The translations under genes were made by a program, and so were the position numbers. DNA of 64,000 nt from Parasponia andersonii. Its lineage: Eukaryota; Streptophyta; Magnoliopsida; Rosales; Cannabaceae. Positions 23,401 to 35,360 of the stretch are shown here, one piece after another (positions within the stretch are counted from its first letter, which is position 1; the number at the start of each line of letters is the position of its first letter). Under the pieces are notes generated by a model. The model did not search any database. It saw only the letters and a list, made by a program, of their open reading frames with translations, and was not told the origin of the DNA. The DNA is taken from positions 606,092 through 670,091 of the forward strand of contig JXTB01000006.1 in NCBI GenBank assembly GCA_002914805.1, read 5' to 3'.

Positions 23401-24079
23401 ATAAGATTTAAGAAGTTATTCGAATCCAACATGGTAATTTTATTGATGTGTGCTCTTTTTTTTTTTGGATAAGAATTGATGTGTGCTCAATCTCCATATT
23501 AATTGGACAAAACTCTCTTTATTCATAAAAAAAAAAAANAAAAAAAAAAAAGAAATATATATCAAAGCTAATTTAAAATACATTAAATAATATACCTGGA
23601 TTTGGTAGGGAATAAATTTCGAGCAAGTTTAGGTAAACAAGGATCACACTCATAGCCAATATTATAAAATCAAATAATTAGAATTGAGTTACGGCACTCT
23701 AATCCTTTATATTTATCTAGTCTAGTTTAATACACATAATTTATTCATATTGTACTAGTGTTTCTATCAGACACTTTAATAATTGGAGATACATCATTCT
23801 CATTAAGATAGATAAACACTACAACCTATAATTCATATTTAATCATATTTATTTATTTACACATAAAATAAAGTCATGGAATTTTTTTAGACAAATAAAC
23901 TATTTGGTTAGGACAATTTAATCTAACAAATATCATAACTACATTAAAAAAAGTTGTTTACACTAAAAAGTTAAGATTAGAAATCTACTATTAAGGGAAA
24001 AAATCCCAACACAAATATGGCATGGCATTATTCATATAACACCAAAAATAGCATATCAAAATAGTGCTCAATTTGGAGT
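20421..24079. other. AT-rich intergenic stretch
   Basis: No gene, array or element end could be supported. Short ORFs at 21280-21498 and nearby have no motifs. A less AT-rich patch around 22540-22610 contains atggctgacctggctttgg but no frame stays open. One ambiguous base lies in a poly-A run at 23539. Confidence 0.5.
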
Positions 24080-24689
24080 TAGGGTTATTCATGCAATTTA
24101 ATCCGCACTTTTCTTTTTTTCAAAAAATTGTATCTAATCTACACATAGTGTGGATTTCAGAAATCATACCCAATCCAATCCGCATAAAACTATTCAACCA
24201 ATTCAATCCAATCCGCAAATATATAAATTGGATTTGTTATTTTAGAATAGTTATTTAGGCCCTGTTAATGAGCTCTTATAATTGAGCATTATATTGTTTT
24301 CTTATTGTGTATTATTCATTTTTTGCACAAATTTGGTATTTTACTACAAGTTTAGCCACTACTCATCATTTTAGCATTTTTTAAAATAAAAAAATACATA
24401 CAATATATTAAATTCTAAAATAAATATGATAACAGATAAGTAGTACAACAAATATGAATTATAAAAAAATTTAAATTATATATAAATATATATTGTTTGA
24501 TATATATAATTTAAGGACGGATTGGATTGGATCAATTATTTTCACATTAAAAAATATATCTGATCCGTACAAGTGCGGATTTCAAAAATTAAACACAATC
24601 TAATTCGTACATGTGTGGATATTTATACTTTGCAGATTGAATTAAATCTTGCGAATTGGATCGGATAATACAAATTTTGAACACCCTTA
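24080..24689. mobile_element. MITE, probably hAT-type
   Basis: The left end TAGGGTTATTCATGC and the reverse complement of the right end TAAGGGTGTTCAAA are similar. The interior is full of atccgatcc-like words on both strands, a pattern known from plant hAT-derived MITEs with GGGTGTTCA ends. About 610 bp. No clean 8-bp target duplication was seen. Confidence 0.5.
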
Positions 24690-24790
24690 GTTGGAACTGC
24701 ACCAAGTGCTAAAATGGGGCTTCTCACACTAAAATAGCGTTTGTTGAAGAAGCCCTAACAATTGCAACATTATCTTAATCTAAATATATA
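24480..24790 (+). repeat. Duplicated segment, copy 1
   Basis: The right half of the MITE plus about 100 bp of flank (through ccctaacaattgcaacattatcttaatc) is repeated at 26830-27120 in the same orientation, offset by about 2.35 kb. Flank and MITE match together, so this is a segmental duplication and not two insertions. Confidence 0.75.
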
Positions 24791-25199
24791 TATATATATA
24801 TGCCTTAAAAAAAGTCAATCATTGCTAATAGAAGAACCTAAAAAAAAAAAAACTTATATTCTCTTTGACATCTCTCTCTTCTCTTAGTGAGGATTTACTT
24901 GAAGCCCAAACAAAGTGGGATTCATCTTCTTTAATCCTACATTGACTTTATTTTCTCGGACAATAGCCCATTTACCCAAATATCTTAAAAAAATTTAATA
25001 ATTGTCTCAAGTGTCATATTTTATTGCATTAGGTTAAAGGAAAAAAAAAAAAANAAAAAAAAAAAAAGAAATATGAGAAGGTTAGTTAGATCAAATTATT
25101 CTCGCTGTTGAGTTATTATTTTTCACTTAAGAGTATAGTTTTGTGAAAAATAAATAAGTTTAGAGGTTAAAAAAGGTTGAAATAGTCGAATAACAAAGG

Positions 25200-26000
25200 T
25201 TGAGGATAAGCTGCAATTTAGCGATCATATATAATTGAAGATGATCGAAAGGTCGCTCAGTTATCACTACTTAAGCATAAAAATAGTCATTCTAGCTTAT
25301 CTTGAGCGACCTAGCATTCATCTTCAAGGTAACTTTGTTATTTATATGGTCGCTCAACCATCAAAATGGTCTTATTTATCTTTAAGATGCTCCAAAATAA
25401 AGAGGGTTACTCAAGGTTGTTGGGCCAATATGAAAAATTTTGATAATGATATTATCTAATTTTATTTATAATTTCTTTTCAAATATTTGATAACTTAAAA
25501 AAATTTTCATTTCATCATAGGTATTGATCCCATCTATATTTTTGTAGAATACAACAGTGAATAGAAGAAGATGGATAATAATAATTAGGAATGGTTTGGA
25601 AGTGGTCTTACCAAAAGCTTTATAGTTGACAAGAGTATCAAGTTTCTTAAATTAGTAAACAAAATTTACAATAGAGCACATATCGACTAAAGTGTATATA
25701 CTATTAAAATAACACATACGGTCGCGGGTGACATTCATAATAAGACTGTACTAAATCACATTTACAAAGATTCAGATATCAAAGATCTTATGAATTTTTA
25801 TTAAAATGATTGTCCATTACTCTGCATGTTATCCTTAAAGAGAATTAAGATAACGAAAATGCAATATTTGTCAATGATGATGGTGATAGCAAGGAGTTTA
25901 ATAATGATAATGTGGAACTTGATTTTGTACCATCTATCTTAATAGTTTTTAATATTCTTATTTGTGCAACTAAATTAATGTGATTGTATACTAAAGACAC
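25200..26000 (+). other. Possible decayed transposon reading frame, family unknown
   Basis: Reading across stops near 25570-25850 gives pieces such as KEWFESGLTKSFIVDKSIKF and HNKTVLNHIYKDSDIKDLM, which look protein-like and faintly recall N-terminal parts of plant Mutator-like proteins. Stops and frame changes prevent a firm call. The repeated phrase ggtcgctcaa on both strands (25250-25360) is also present. No transposase core was found. Confidence 0.2.
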
Positions 26001-26149
26001 TCTTTTAGTTCTCAATTAGTTAGCCACGGATCCAAAATTCATAAAAATATCTAATCAACGAGAGCAAAAAGGCTCAAAGTAACCAAAATTTACATTGAGT
26101 GACCTTAAAATTATACTAAGCAACCATAATAGTCGCTCACTTGTGCATA

Positions 26150-26840
26150 GTAATATAGTTACATAGTCACCTATTATGTTAATTGTCCATAAGCATATTT
26201 AAAAATATGATTTCTTACTAATTTAAGTAAATTTAATTTATTTTTAAGTAATTAGTATAAGTGAGATTAAGTTATAGTGTAATTATATGTCACGTCGTCA
26301 TCTATTATGTTAATTATGCATAGTCATATTAAAAAAAAACATGATTTCTCGTTAATTTAAGTAAATTATTTTTATTTAAATTAATTAAATAAAATGATAC
26401 TAAGTTATAATGTAATTATATGTCTTGTAGTTATCTATTATGTTAATTGGACATAGGCATATTGAAAATAATGTGATTTCTCACTAATTTCAATAAATTA
26501 ATTTAATTTTAAAGTAATTAAATGCGCATGAGACTACATTATAGTGTAATTATATGTCACATAGTCCCTCATAATGTTAATTGTGCATATGCCTATTGAA
26601 AAAAATGTAGTTTCTTACTAATTTAAGTAAATTAATTTTATTTTAAAATAATTAAACACATATGAGACTATGTTATAATGTAATTATATGTCACATAATT
26701 ACCTACTATATTAATTGTGCATAGACATATTGAAAAAAATCTAGTTTCTCAAGTATTTCAATAATTTGATTTTATTTTAAAGTAATTAAACACAAGTGAG
26801 ACTATATTATAGTGTAATTATATATCACATACTCACCTAT
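26150..26840. repeat. 133-bp tandem array, about 5 units
   Basis: The phrase ctattatgttaattg or a variant recurs at 26171, 26302, 26435, 26568, 26703 and 26837 (spacings 131-135 bp). Each unit also has atgatttcttactaatttaa, aagtaattaa and agtgtaattatatgtcac. It ends exactly where the second copy of the duplicated MITE segment begins. Confidence 0.9.
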
Positions 26841-27120
26841 TATATATAAATATATATATTATTTGATATATACAATTTAGGTATAGATTAGATTGAATCG
26901 TTTATTTTCACATTAAAAAAAATATATTCGATCCGTAAATATATGGATTTCAAAAATTTAATCCAATCCAATCCTCATATATACGGATATTCATACTTTA
27001 CAGATTAGATTTGATTGTATAATTAGATTAGCTAATACAGATTTTGAACAACCTACACAAGCACCAAAATATAGCCTCTCACGCTGGCCCTAACAATTGC
27101 ATCATTAACTTAATCTAAAA
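26830..27120 (+). repeat. Duplicated segment, copy 2
   Basis: A second copy of 24480-24790: tatatataaatatatatat, then cgatccgtaaatatatgg, tgaacaacct, and the same flank ccctaacaattgcatcatta. More diverged bases than expected for a very recent event. Confidence 0.75.
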
Positions 27121-28290
27121 AAAATACAGAAAGTTCTATAACATGGAAACAAAAAGCTTCCCCAATACCAGGGAAGTAAAGAATGGGCACTACAATTCTG
27201 CCACATAGCCACGTCACCCACGTACATGGACCATTTTGAAGAAAGACAACCTACCAAATTCCAATAGACTCCACATAATAATTTTTGAATATAATCCATA
27301 AAATTAATCATATTTTGCAATTTAATATCCTTTTTTAACCTATCTACTCTTCTTGGTCCCTAAATTTAAAATAAGTAAAAATCCTACCTCATGATTTTCT
27401 TTATCCATTCTTGGCTTCTTCTCTCTTATAGTGTCTTGTTGCAAGGCAAGTAAAAAAAAAAATTGAAATCGTCGAAGTGCTCGTATTGATATTTTATTCA
27501 TCTGTATTGAGGCAAGTGCAAATTAAGATTAAAAGAGTCAGAGATGTGTTATGTTTAGACTAGAACTTTAAATTATGTAATTGAAATTTATATATAATAT
27601 ACATCTATATATATATATATATATATCTGGTATAAGCTCTAGTTATTTCGTAAAATTATAGTTCTTCTTTTTAATAATGTAATTTGTTACGCCCTAAACT
27701 TCAGGCCAATTACAGAATAAGAAATTACTAAATATTTTCATAATTTTAGTTTTAATTTTTTTTTCCTAAGAAAATATGGGAAAATTTCAATATTTTTAGT
27801 CTTTAGGAAAACATTAACTTGTAATAAAGGTACCTTTAGAAAAGTTCATAAATTACCCATAATTTTATTTTTACCATTGAAAAACACTCGTTGAGTATAA
27901 ATAATAAAGTTCAAGCACTCAAAAATATTTAATAGTCCATTTTGTAGTTTCCAAAATGTCCTCATTTTTACAAAGTCATTCATTATTTTAAGACTCCCTT
28001 GTACGTCCAATTGTATATATTAATAATCATAGCTAAATAATAGTAAGGAAACTGGGAAGATACCAATACACAAGATGATACGAGTTCGAAAAAAATGCTA
28101 AAACTATGGAGAAATTATACAAATAACTCCATTAACTATCCAATATCACAGCAACTAAACTTGAAAAGGAAGGAAAAGAAGGAAGGTGAGCATTCGCATG
28201 CTCAGTAGGAAATCAGTTACCCTTCTTGGAAAACCATTTATACTTTTAAAAATTCTGCATGGCCAATTATTCATAATCAAGTGTACAAAA

Positions 28291-28327
<37 letters not shown>

Positions 28328-29349
28328 CTAAATCTGGTAATATAAACCACTTATATATGTAATCATAAGTCGTATATCAAAAATCATATAGCACATGACA
28401 TAAATTACCCAGACCCACAAGCTCTCATTTCTAATCACGTACCAGAGTAATCCTCATACTGTGTGAATAGATACTCTACTTTGAACTACATTATCATGTG
28501 TCCTAAAAGCTAGTTCCATGCAAAGGTTTATGGAGTTTCACTGAAGGTAGGGTCATAGCCACCTAATGGGGTCCCCTCACATGTTTACAGACTTGTATCG
28601 ATAGTGAGGTCGTAACCATCTGTATTCGCTCGTGATACTAAGCTAGTACTCATGTATGATTGATTCTATGACAAGTGTAGCATGAACCAATCCGAAAATC
28701 CCATGTAGTCATTTTTATTCCAAAACATCACATTTTTTCTCAAAGTAGTATCCAAATTGAATAAATCATATTTATTCATGAAATTTTTATAATGGATATA
28801 TAATCCAAATAAATTCAAATTTTAATTAAAAAAAAGCGGGTAATCGATCCCCTACCTCTAGGGATTGACTAGAACTAACTACTAAGGCTTGTGGCAACTC
28901 TCGTGTGTCGTTTCGAGGTCCAAAAGGGCGAATTAATTTTCAAGTTAGCTTGCGTTAAGATATCACTTTTCCAACAGAGTCTCAATTAGAGAAATAAATG
29001 TCACCAATGAGTTTCTAGTATCCAAAATAACTAAGTTAAACATATAACTTATCTAATTCAGTTATCAGACCTTAAATAGGCCTTAAATTCTGAAAGTTAT
29101 AAAATACCACCTTTTAGAAAGTAATTACAAGAATATCAGCTTCTCTGAATATTTTCAAAAATATCACATTTCAAAATTTTAAGGGTTTTGGACACTTATA
29201 CCTATTTTAAAAAAATATATTACCAAATTTATAATCTTTCAAAAATAATTAAAAATCCGTACAATTTTTAGGATATTTTTCTAAATATTTTGAGAGCTAG
29301 AAAATACTGTGGTATTTTAGTAAATACGCCATCTTTTTTTTTTTCAATT

Positions 29350-29640
29350 ACAGGAAACTACAAAAGTTTCCTAGTTTCCTAGAAAACAATTTGATTTCAA
29401 TTAGCGGAATATCTTATACGTAAGTAAATCATAAAAAACCACAAAATTTTCTGAAAACTAGTTTAGTTTCTTTTAGCGAAATGTCCTATATTGAAGTAAA
29501 TCACAAAAAACTACGAACATTTCCTGCAAACTATTGTAGTTTCCTTTTTACAGAATGTCCTGTAGCTAAATAAGTCACAAAATATTCCAAAGGTTTCCTA
29601 AAAACCATCGTGGTTTTCTTTTAGCAAAATACCAATTTAG
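29350..29640. repeat. About 73-bp tandem repeat, 3-4 units, inside the LTR
   Basis: Units beginning near 29350, 29422, 29494 and 29568 share agtaaatcacaaaaaac, ttcctgaaaac, tagtttcttttagc and aatgtcct. The last unit leads into the larger 520-bp repeat. Confidence 0.75.
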
Positions 29641-30575
29641 TTTCTCAAGTAACTTGGAAATTAATTTGATTTCTACTCAAAACTACTCAATACCAAGTTA
29701 GTTTTTCTAGTTTCTACTCGAAACTAATTTTGTTTCTACTTGAAACTAATTTGATTTCTACTCAAAACTACTCAATACCAATTTGGTTTCAAGAATAGCC
29801 ATAACTATTTCTTTTTTAGGAAACCAAATTATTTTGAACAAAAAATATTTATTATTATTATTATTGAAAATGAAAAACCATTGTAGTTTCTCATGATTTA
29901 ACTTGAGAAACCTAGTTGAATTTGAGAAACTAATTTAATTTTTACTCAAAATTTTAAAAACAACAAATATTAAAAAAATGGAGTAATAAGGTAAACTAAT
30001 TTGATATCTACTCAAAACTTTAAAAACAACAAATATTAAAAAAAAAAGTAGATTAATAAGGTTCAATGGAAAAAGAAAAAAAAAATTTTAAAAATGAATT
30101 TAGAAAAAAAATTTCTTGAAAATCATCGTGGTTTCCTTTTAGCAAAATACTAATTTAGTTTCTCAAGTAACTTAGAAATTAATTTGATTTTTACTCAAAA
30201 CTACTTAATACCAATTTGATTTTTTTAGTTTCTACTCAAAACCAATTTGATTTCTACTCGAAACTAATTTGATTTCTACTCAAAATTACTCGATACTAAT
30301 TTGGTTTCAATTATAGCCGTAACTATTTCTTTTTTAGGAAACTAAATTATTTGAAAAAAATATATTTTTTATTTTATTATTATTGTTATTATTATTGAAA
30401 ATGAAAAACCATTGTAGTTTCTCAGGATTCAAGGTTTCTTAAGTAGAATATGAGAAATTAATTTGATTTCTACTCAAAACTTTAAAATCAACAAATATTT
30501 TAAAAAAAAATGGAGTAATAAGGTTCAATGGAAGAAGAAAAAAATAAATTTTAAAAAATGAATTTAGAAAAAAGA
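29590..30575. repeat. About 520-bp tandem duplication with inner short repeats
   Basis: Copy 1 (about 29590-30110) and copy 2 (about 30111-30575) are offset by 518-521 bp and share catcgtgg, ttagcaaaat, ctcaagtaactt, gaaaatgaaaaaccattgta and gttcaatgga. Inside each copy the phrase aatttgatttctactcaaaac repeats many times, so repeats are nested at two scales. Confidence 0.85.
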
Positions 30576-31192
30576 GAATGAAAATAGGAATATATAAAGA
30601 AGTGAGACTAAAAATAAATAAGGTGACGGTGATCGGAGTTGAATTCAGGTCCTCAGAATTGGAGTGATTTAGTCAAACCACTTCCACCAGCTTATGTTTC
30701 GTGTTGTTTGTTTCATTTTATAATTAATAAACGTTTTTCCAGAGATGGACGAATTTACAGCTTTACCACCGCCATTAAACCATATAAATGGAAATATTTT
30801 CACATAGATCACATTGAATATTATTTTATTTTTATAGGTCCTATTTTGGTAAATATTTTCGAAAAAACAGTATAAAATGTCATTTTCCCAATTTTAATCC
30901 GGCTGACCGAGGCCCAATACTTTTTAATCTTTCAAAAATACCATTTATTCCTCAGTCGGATTACAAATATATCAACTTTCCAGCTCTAATCCAGTCCCTT
31001 AACTTCAACGACCGGATTTAAAACATATTATGTGGGGCGCATCAATATTTTTCGTACTACTTTAGCAGGTTGCCTTTCTGAAAATTTGTACAAATATGTG
31101 GACCCCGTTGCTATGTCACAAAATTACAAACTTTTATTTATTTCCCTAAGGTTAGGGAAGTTTTTCATTTTCCATTCCCGAAAAATATATAT

Positions 31193-32182
31193 GGGGAATT
31201 CTATAATAGGGAAACTAAAATCTTCTCTAATATTTGGGAATCAAAAACAACATTTTTAATTGGTCTACGTCAATTTTGGCCCACAAAAACCTTCAATTTT
31301 CTTAACACCATAATGCAGCAGATTTTTTGACACTAGTGAGCCATACATTTTTTTTTTCTTGAAAAAAAAAATTGAGAAGAAGAAAACATCCACTGACCAC
31401 TGCCTAGCCTACCAACAGTTGCGCAAAGGGACCATGTACGTATCTGCTCACCACCAGAGAAGTAGGTTCCAAAGACTCAAAAAATTTCTTATTATAAGCT
31501 ATTAAATGCAGTGTTTCGATTTTTTTTTTTTTTTTTTTTTGTGACTGTCTACACAAACACATCTTCTTCCATAATCCACGACTTAAATACAAGCAAAGAT
31601 AATTAGGGAAAAAAGAAAAACAAATCCAAGATTGGCTTTATTTTAGGACATCCAAATTAAAGTACTCCATTTGTTTACCAATCTCATAAATTTCTTAAAA
31701 TAAAATTTGCGGTTAAATTTTTTCTCTAGTTTCAATCACTAGACTTATCAATAATTTTTCTTCATTTTCTCTATTTTTTTTTCCCTCTAAATCACATACA
31801 ACACAATTGAAAACACTCCATAGAGAGAAGAGAGAGAGAAAATGAAGTTTATATTTTAGAAAAAGATTTTGTGTAAAAACAAAAGAAAAGGAAGGAACAC
31901 TCCATAGAGAGAAGAGAGAGAGAGAAAATGAAGTTTATATTTTAGAAAAAGATTCTGTGTAAAAACAAAAGAAAAGGAAGGAAAACGGCGTACCAAGAAA
32001 AAAATTTCATAAACTGTATTTTTTAAAAAAGACAAGTTCAAGTTTGTTTTATTAGTATACAATTTAGACCACTTTACACCATTTTTTTCTGCACGGTTGA
32101 TTAAATCCAACGACTTATTTGGTTATCTATTTTGTTTCCTAATGTAGGGAGAGATTTTTGTTTCCCTATTTTAGAATTCCCC
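31193..32182. mobile_element. MITE with about 57-bp inverted ends, probably Mutator-like
   Basis: The left end GGGGAATTCTATAATAGGG and the reverse complement of the right end GGGGAATTCTAAAATAGGG match over about 57 bp with few differences. ATATATAT flanks both sides (31185-31192 and 32184-32191; 9 bp with one mismatch), fitting the 8-9 bp target duplications of Mutator-like elements, though in low-complexity DNA. The 990-bp interior has no coding capacity and includes an 84-bp tandem duplication. Confidence 0.75.
31814..31984. repeat. 84-bp tandem duplication inside the MITE
   Basis: Two nearly identical copies contain cactccatagagagaagag and gaagtttatattttagaaaa, offset by 84 bp. Confidence 0.9.
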
Positions 32183-32571
32183 GATATATATATGTCCACA
32201 ACAATTTTCGCCGTTAAAAAAAAAAAAAAAAAAAAGGGTCGATCATTGTTGAAAGAAAACCTAAATCCGCACGTGCAACTGAGTTAGCTCTGCTACCTAT
32301 GCAAAATTGAACTAGAAGTTGGGCATTAAAGAAACCATTAAAAAAGCTAGTTTCTTTCCCCAAAAAAATAAAAAAGAAATATTTTTCTCCGTTTTTTTAA
32401 TATAATTAATCTCTTAATGACTCATCAGTCGTCTCCAATACATTTCCACTATCCAGAGCCAATAATTGCAATAAAAACACAGAAAATTCACATGAAAATT
32501 TTAATCTAAATAAATTTTTCCAAAACAAAAATTTGGAAAAAAGAAAAAAGAAAAATCTAAATCGAACTTGA

Positions 32572-32973
32572 TTAAAGTTGAGTATTAGAACTAATTTCAC
32601 TTGGTTCTCGATCTGGTTTTTCTTCTTTGCAATTTGGGTTCTTCTTCTTCTCCGAAACCAAGGCCTTCAAATCGAACGACCCGAATTTGGGCGTGGTTTC
32701 GGTTCCAGACCCGGTCATGAATTTGGTGTCGAAGCTGAACGAGAAATTGGGGTTCGGATCGGGTCGGGCGACGAGCTCTTCCACTTTCTCCAGGGCCTTC
32801 GGGCAGTACCTCCGCCTCTTGGGCTCTTGGGTCGAATCCGGGTCTTCGTTTTCCGGGTTTTCGGCGGATACGGTGGCCGGGACTGGTGGGCCTTCGCCGG
32901 AATCTGGATTTTTTGGGGCCACGGAGAGTATTGGAGTTGGGGTTATTGGCTCTATGATGTTCTTGGCGGCCAT
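32572..32973 (-). CDS. Putative host protein of 133 residues, function unknown
   Basis: This is the only ORF in the window that reads like an ordinary gene. It is uninterrupted, distinctly GC-richer than its surroundings, and starts at an ATG in good plant context (ACAAAAATGGC: A at -3, G at +4). The protein MAAKNIIEPITPTP... has a Pro/Ser/Glu-rich acidic first third (residues 1-50), a basic patch KRRRYCPKALEKVEELV (52-68) that could be a nuclear signal running into a short helix, an FSFSFDT segment (77-83), and a Lys/Glu-rich tail. I do not recognise the family; no transposon motif is present. It may be one exon of a longer gene, since no splice evidence could be tested. The plus-strand ORFs over the same bases are taken as shadows. 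Confidence 0.6.
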   Translation of the reverse strand: MAAKNIIEPITPTPILSVAPKNPDSGEGPPVPATVSAENPENEDPDSTQEPKRRRYCPKALEKVEELVARPDPNPNFSFSFDTKFMTGSGTETTPKFGSFDLKALVSEKKKNPNCKEEKPDREPSEISSNTQL

Positions 32974-34079
32974 TTTTGTGGGGAGGAAGGAAGCTTATGT
33001 TAGAAAAAATAGGCTCTAACTAATTTTGGGCTGCTGTTTTAAAATGTGCTCATGAGGAATTACCATATTGTCCTTGTCTTGTGTTTTTAGAATTCATGAG
33101 TTTTTTTTTTCTTCTTCTTTAGTACAGCTACATAAATACTATGTACGTGCTGTTATCCATTAGTTTTTCCGGCTGTACAATTTTTCAGAGACCATAAATT
33201 ATCAGAATTGCCAATTAGGGGGGGAGGGGGGTTGGGAAAAAATGAATTGGGGGAAATTAGATCAGATTTATTTTGGACATGAAATGGAAATTCTTGATTT
33301 TGATATTTTTCTTCATTTTTTTACTGAGTACACGATTATTGGAGGATTCTAAATTAAATTGCCAAAAAAAAAAAAAGCTAAATGGTGATTTAAGGCTGCT
33401 AAATTGTCCAACCAAATTTGCCCATTGCTGTAAAATCCATGGTAAGACGTGAGGCACATAAAAATTTCAAACTCTTGTGATTTTTACCATGTACTGAGTA
33501 AAAATTTTGTTTTATTTTTATTATTATTATTTTTTTTGGTGGAAGCTTGTGAATTTTAATCATTTCTAATTTTATAGTTATGTTTCGCAGATTTTTTATT
33601 AAGGAGTTTTGCTGCATTTGCTTCATGTCCTTATCACCAGCAATTCATAGGACTTAGGGTGTTCAGGTGTCCAATTCCTAAAAAGACCTTTCCAAGCGAT
33701 AGTAATAACAGTAATAATAATCCACTTCAACAACATTAATAATAATAATAAACTCATTAAAATTGACAGGTACTTGTTGACTTATAAATGTAAGGTCAAG
33801 CTGGAAGATATAAGAAGTAATCTTGTTCAAATAGAATTATGAACAAGATAGTGAATTGAGCTACTTACTATACGAGAAAGGCAAGTGAACACATTTTTGT
33901 GTAGTTCTAATATTTTTTGTGTAGTTCAAATGTTTGCCCTTGTTGCAAAATCAGAAGTCAAATTCTCTACACAAATTTAATAACCATAATGAGTTAGTTT
34001 ATATATAAAAAGATTGCAACTTTAGAGGCTAATTTCTAATTTCATCCTTATTGTAAGAGTATTATGATACTAAAGGCAC
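32974..34079. other. Upstream region of the putative gene, then AT-rich DNA
   Basis: The first 100 bp would be the 5' leader and promoter of the minus-strand gene; no clear TATA box was picked out. The rest has a poly-A tract near 33364 and no recognised feature. Confidence 0.4.
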
Positions 34080-34082
34080 TTA

Positions 34083-34853
34083 TGTTTGGTTCGTAGAATG
34101 CAATCAGAATCGTAATGAGAATTATAATGGAATAGAATTAGAATAGGAATACCAATGATATTTTATTATTTGGTTGAAATTTGAAATCATTTATAGAATA
34201 AAAATTATTATATTTAGTTACCTGTTGGAATGAAATAGAATGAATATTGTATTAACAATAATTCTCTTAATTTTTAAATCTTACATATAATTTAACTATT
34301 GAATAGTTAGATGATTAATTGTAAGTTATTATTTCAATTTATAAAAAAATAATGTTTAAATTAGCAGATTAATATTTTATTTAACAAAATAATATTATAA
34401 ATATAATACATAATACCAAAATTTACTTGCAATTTGGCCTTTTTTTTTTTTAAATGTGTAAGTAATTGAATATTATAAATTTAAGAAAAAAAATTAGATA
34501 TTAGGAGGTAATAGAAATAAACTTGTATATTGATATTCTACAAAAATAAATATTACTACTTGTGGGTAAAAAGGAAATAATAAATTTTACTATAAAATTC
34601 TTAAATACATGTGAAAACTAAATAATGAATTTGGTGGGTAAAAAGGGAATAATGTTTTATTCAACAACAAAGTAAGTAATGGAAAGGGAATTCTTAGGGG
34701 AAGCAACGGAAACATAAGTCCATCAATTGGTGGAATTTAGTTTCCAATTGAAATCTTATTCCACACTCAATTTTTAAACTAAATGGTAGAATGGATCACT
34801 TGGTGAAATAATCATTCCATTCCAAAGTCCATTTCACCTAATCTAACACACCC
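34083..34853. mobile_element. MITE-like element with TGTTTGGTT-type ends
   Basis: The left end TGTTTGGTTCGTAGAATG and the reverse complement of the right end GGGTGTGTTAGATTAGG are related, and TTA lies directly outside each (34080-34082 and 34854-34856), as in Harbinger MITEs. The interior has paired words such as gaatagaat and attccattcca. The left end seems to lack a few terminal bases. A similar 20-bp phrase (attatgatactaaaggca, attatggtactaaagaca) lies near both ends. Confidence 0.5.
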
Positions 34854-35360
34854 TTAAGCCATTATGGTACTAAAGACACTTAAATCCAGGGTTTTTAAGC
34901 TTCTAATTATTATATAAAATCAGGTTTATATTTTTTTATTAAGAATTAGAACTATTTTTTTGTCACTCTACCAAGACTATAAGTCCTTCCATCTCACACA
35001 CTTAGAGGCACTCGTTAGCCTTGGACAAACAAATAAAGAACAAGACGTAGGTAAATTTTTTGATCAATTTTATTTTAGTAAACCTGAAATGATAAATTGA
35101 TTGCACGTGTAAACCTAACTCTAATCGAATATTCAGTGGTAAAGAGGCAAATAAATAAATTAAAAGGAAAAGAAGAAGAAGAATATAGAGAGAGAGAGAG
35201 GAAGGACCATTGTTAAAATAATATTTATGTTTTATTTCTAAAATACGTTATAGGTAAAACTAAATTAGTACGTTCAACCGAAGGTAAACATGAAAGGCCT
35301 TTACTAAAAATTAAAACCAGTAAGTAAGAGGGTTAAATATATATATATATATTTTGTTTG

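Larger units (their letters stand above)
27685..30600 (-). mobile_element. LTR copy of the large-LTR family, minus strand, right end unresolved
   Basis: It begins on the plus strand with TGTTACGCCCTAAACTTCAGGCC, the counterpart of TGTCATAACCC at 57726. Blocks in the same order as the other copies include gagcattcgcatgctcagtagg, cacaagctctcat, a patch with gcatagccacc-like text, ccctacctctaggg, and ccaacagagtctcaa. From about 29350 the copy is enlarged by tandem repeats. A clear TGT start on the minus strand was not found at the right end, so 30600 is a nominal limit. Confidence 0.65.

Noticed and set aside
24080..24689. Clean 8-bp target duplication for the hAT-like MITE
   Set aside because: The best flanks (tttggagt and gttggaac) match at only about five of eight positions.
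25235..25459. 74-codon ORF as a gene
   Set aside because: Short, with no motif, next to a stop-ridden stretch; noted only as possible transposon debris.
32578..33019. Two long plus-strand ORFs over the putative gene
   Set aside because: They overlap the minus-strand ORF in other frames, run through low-complexity Phe/Gly/Trp-rich sequence, and have no motif.
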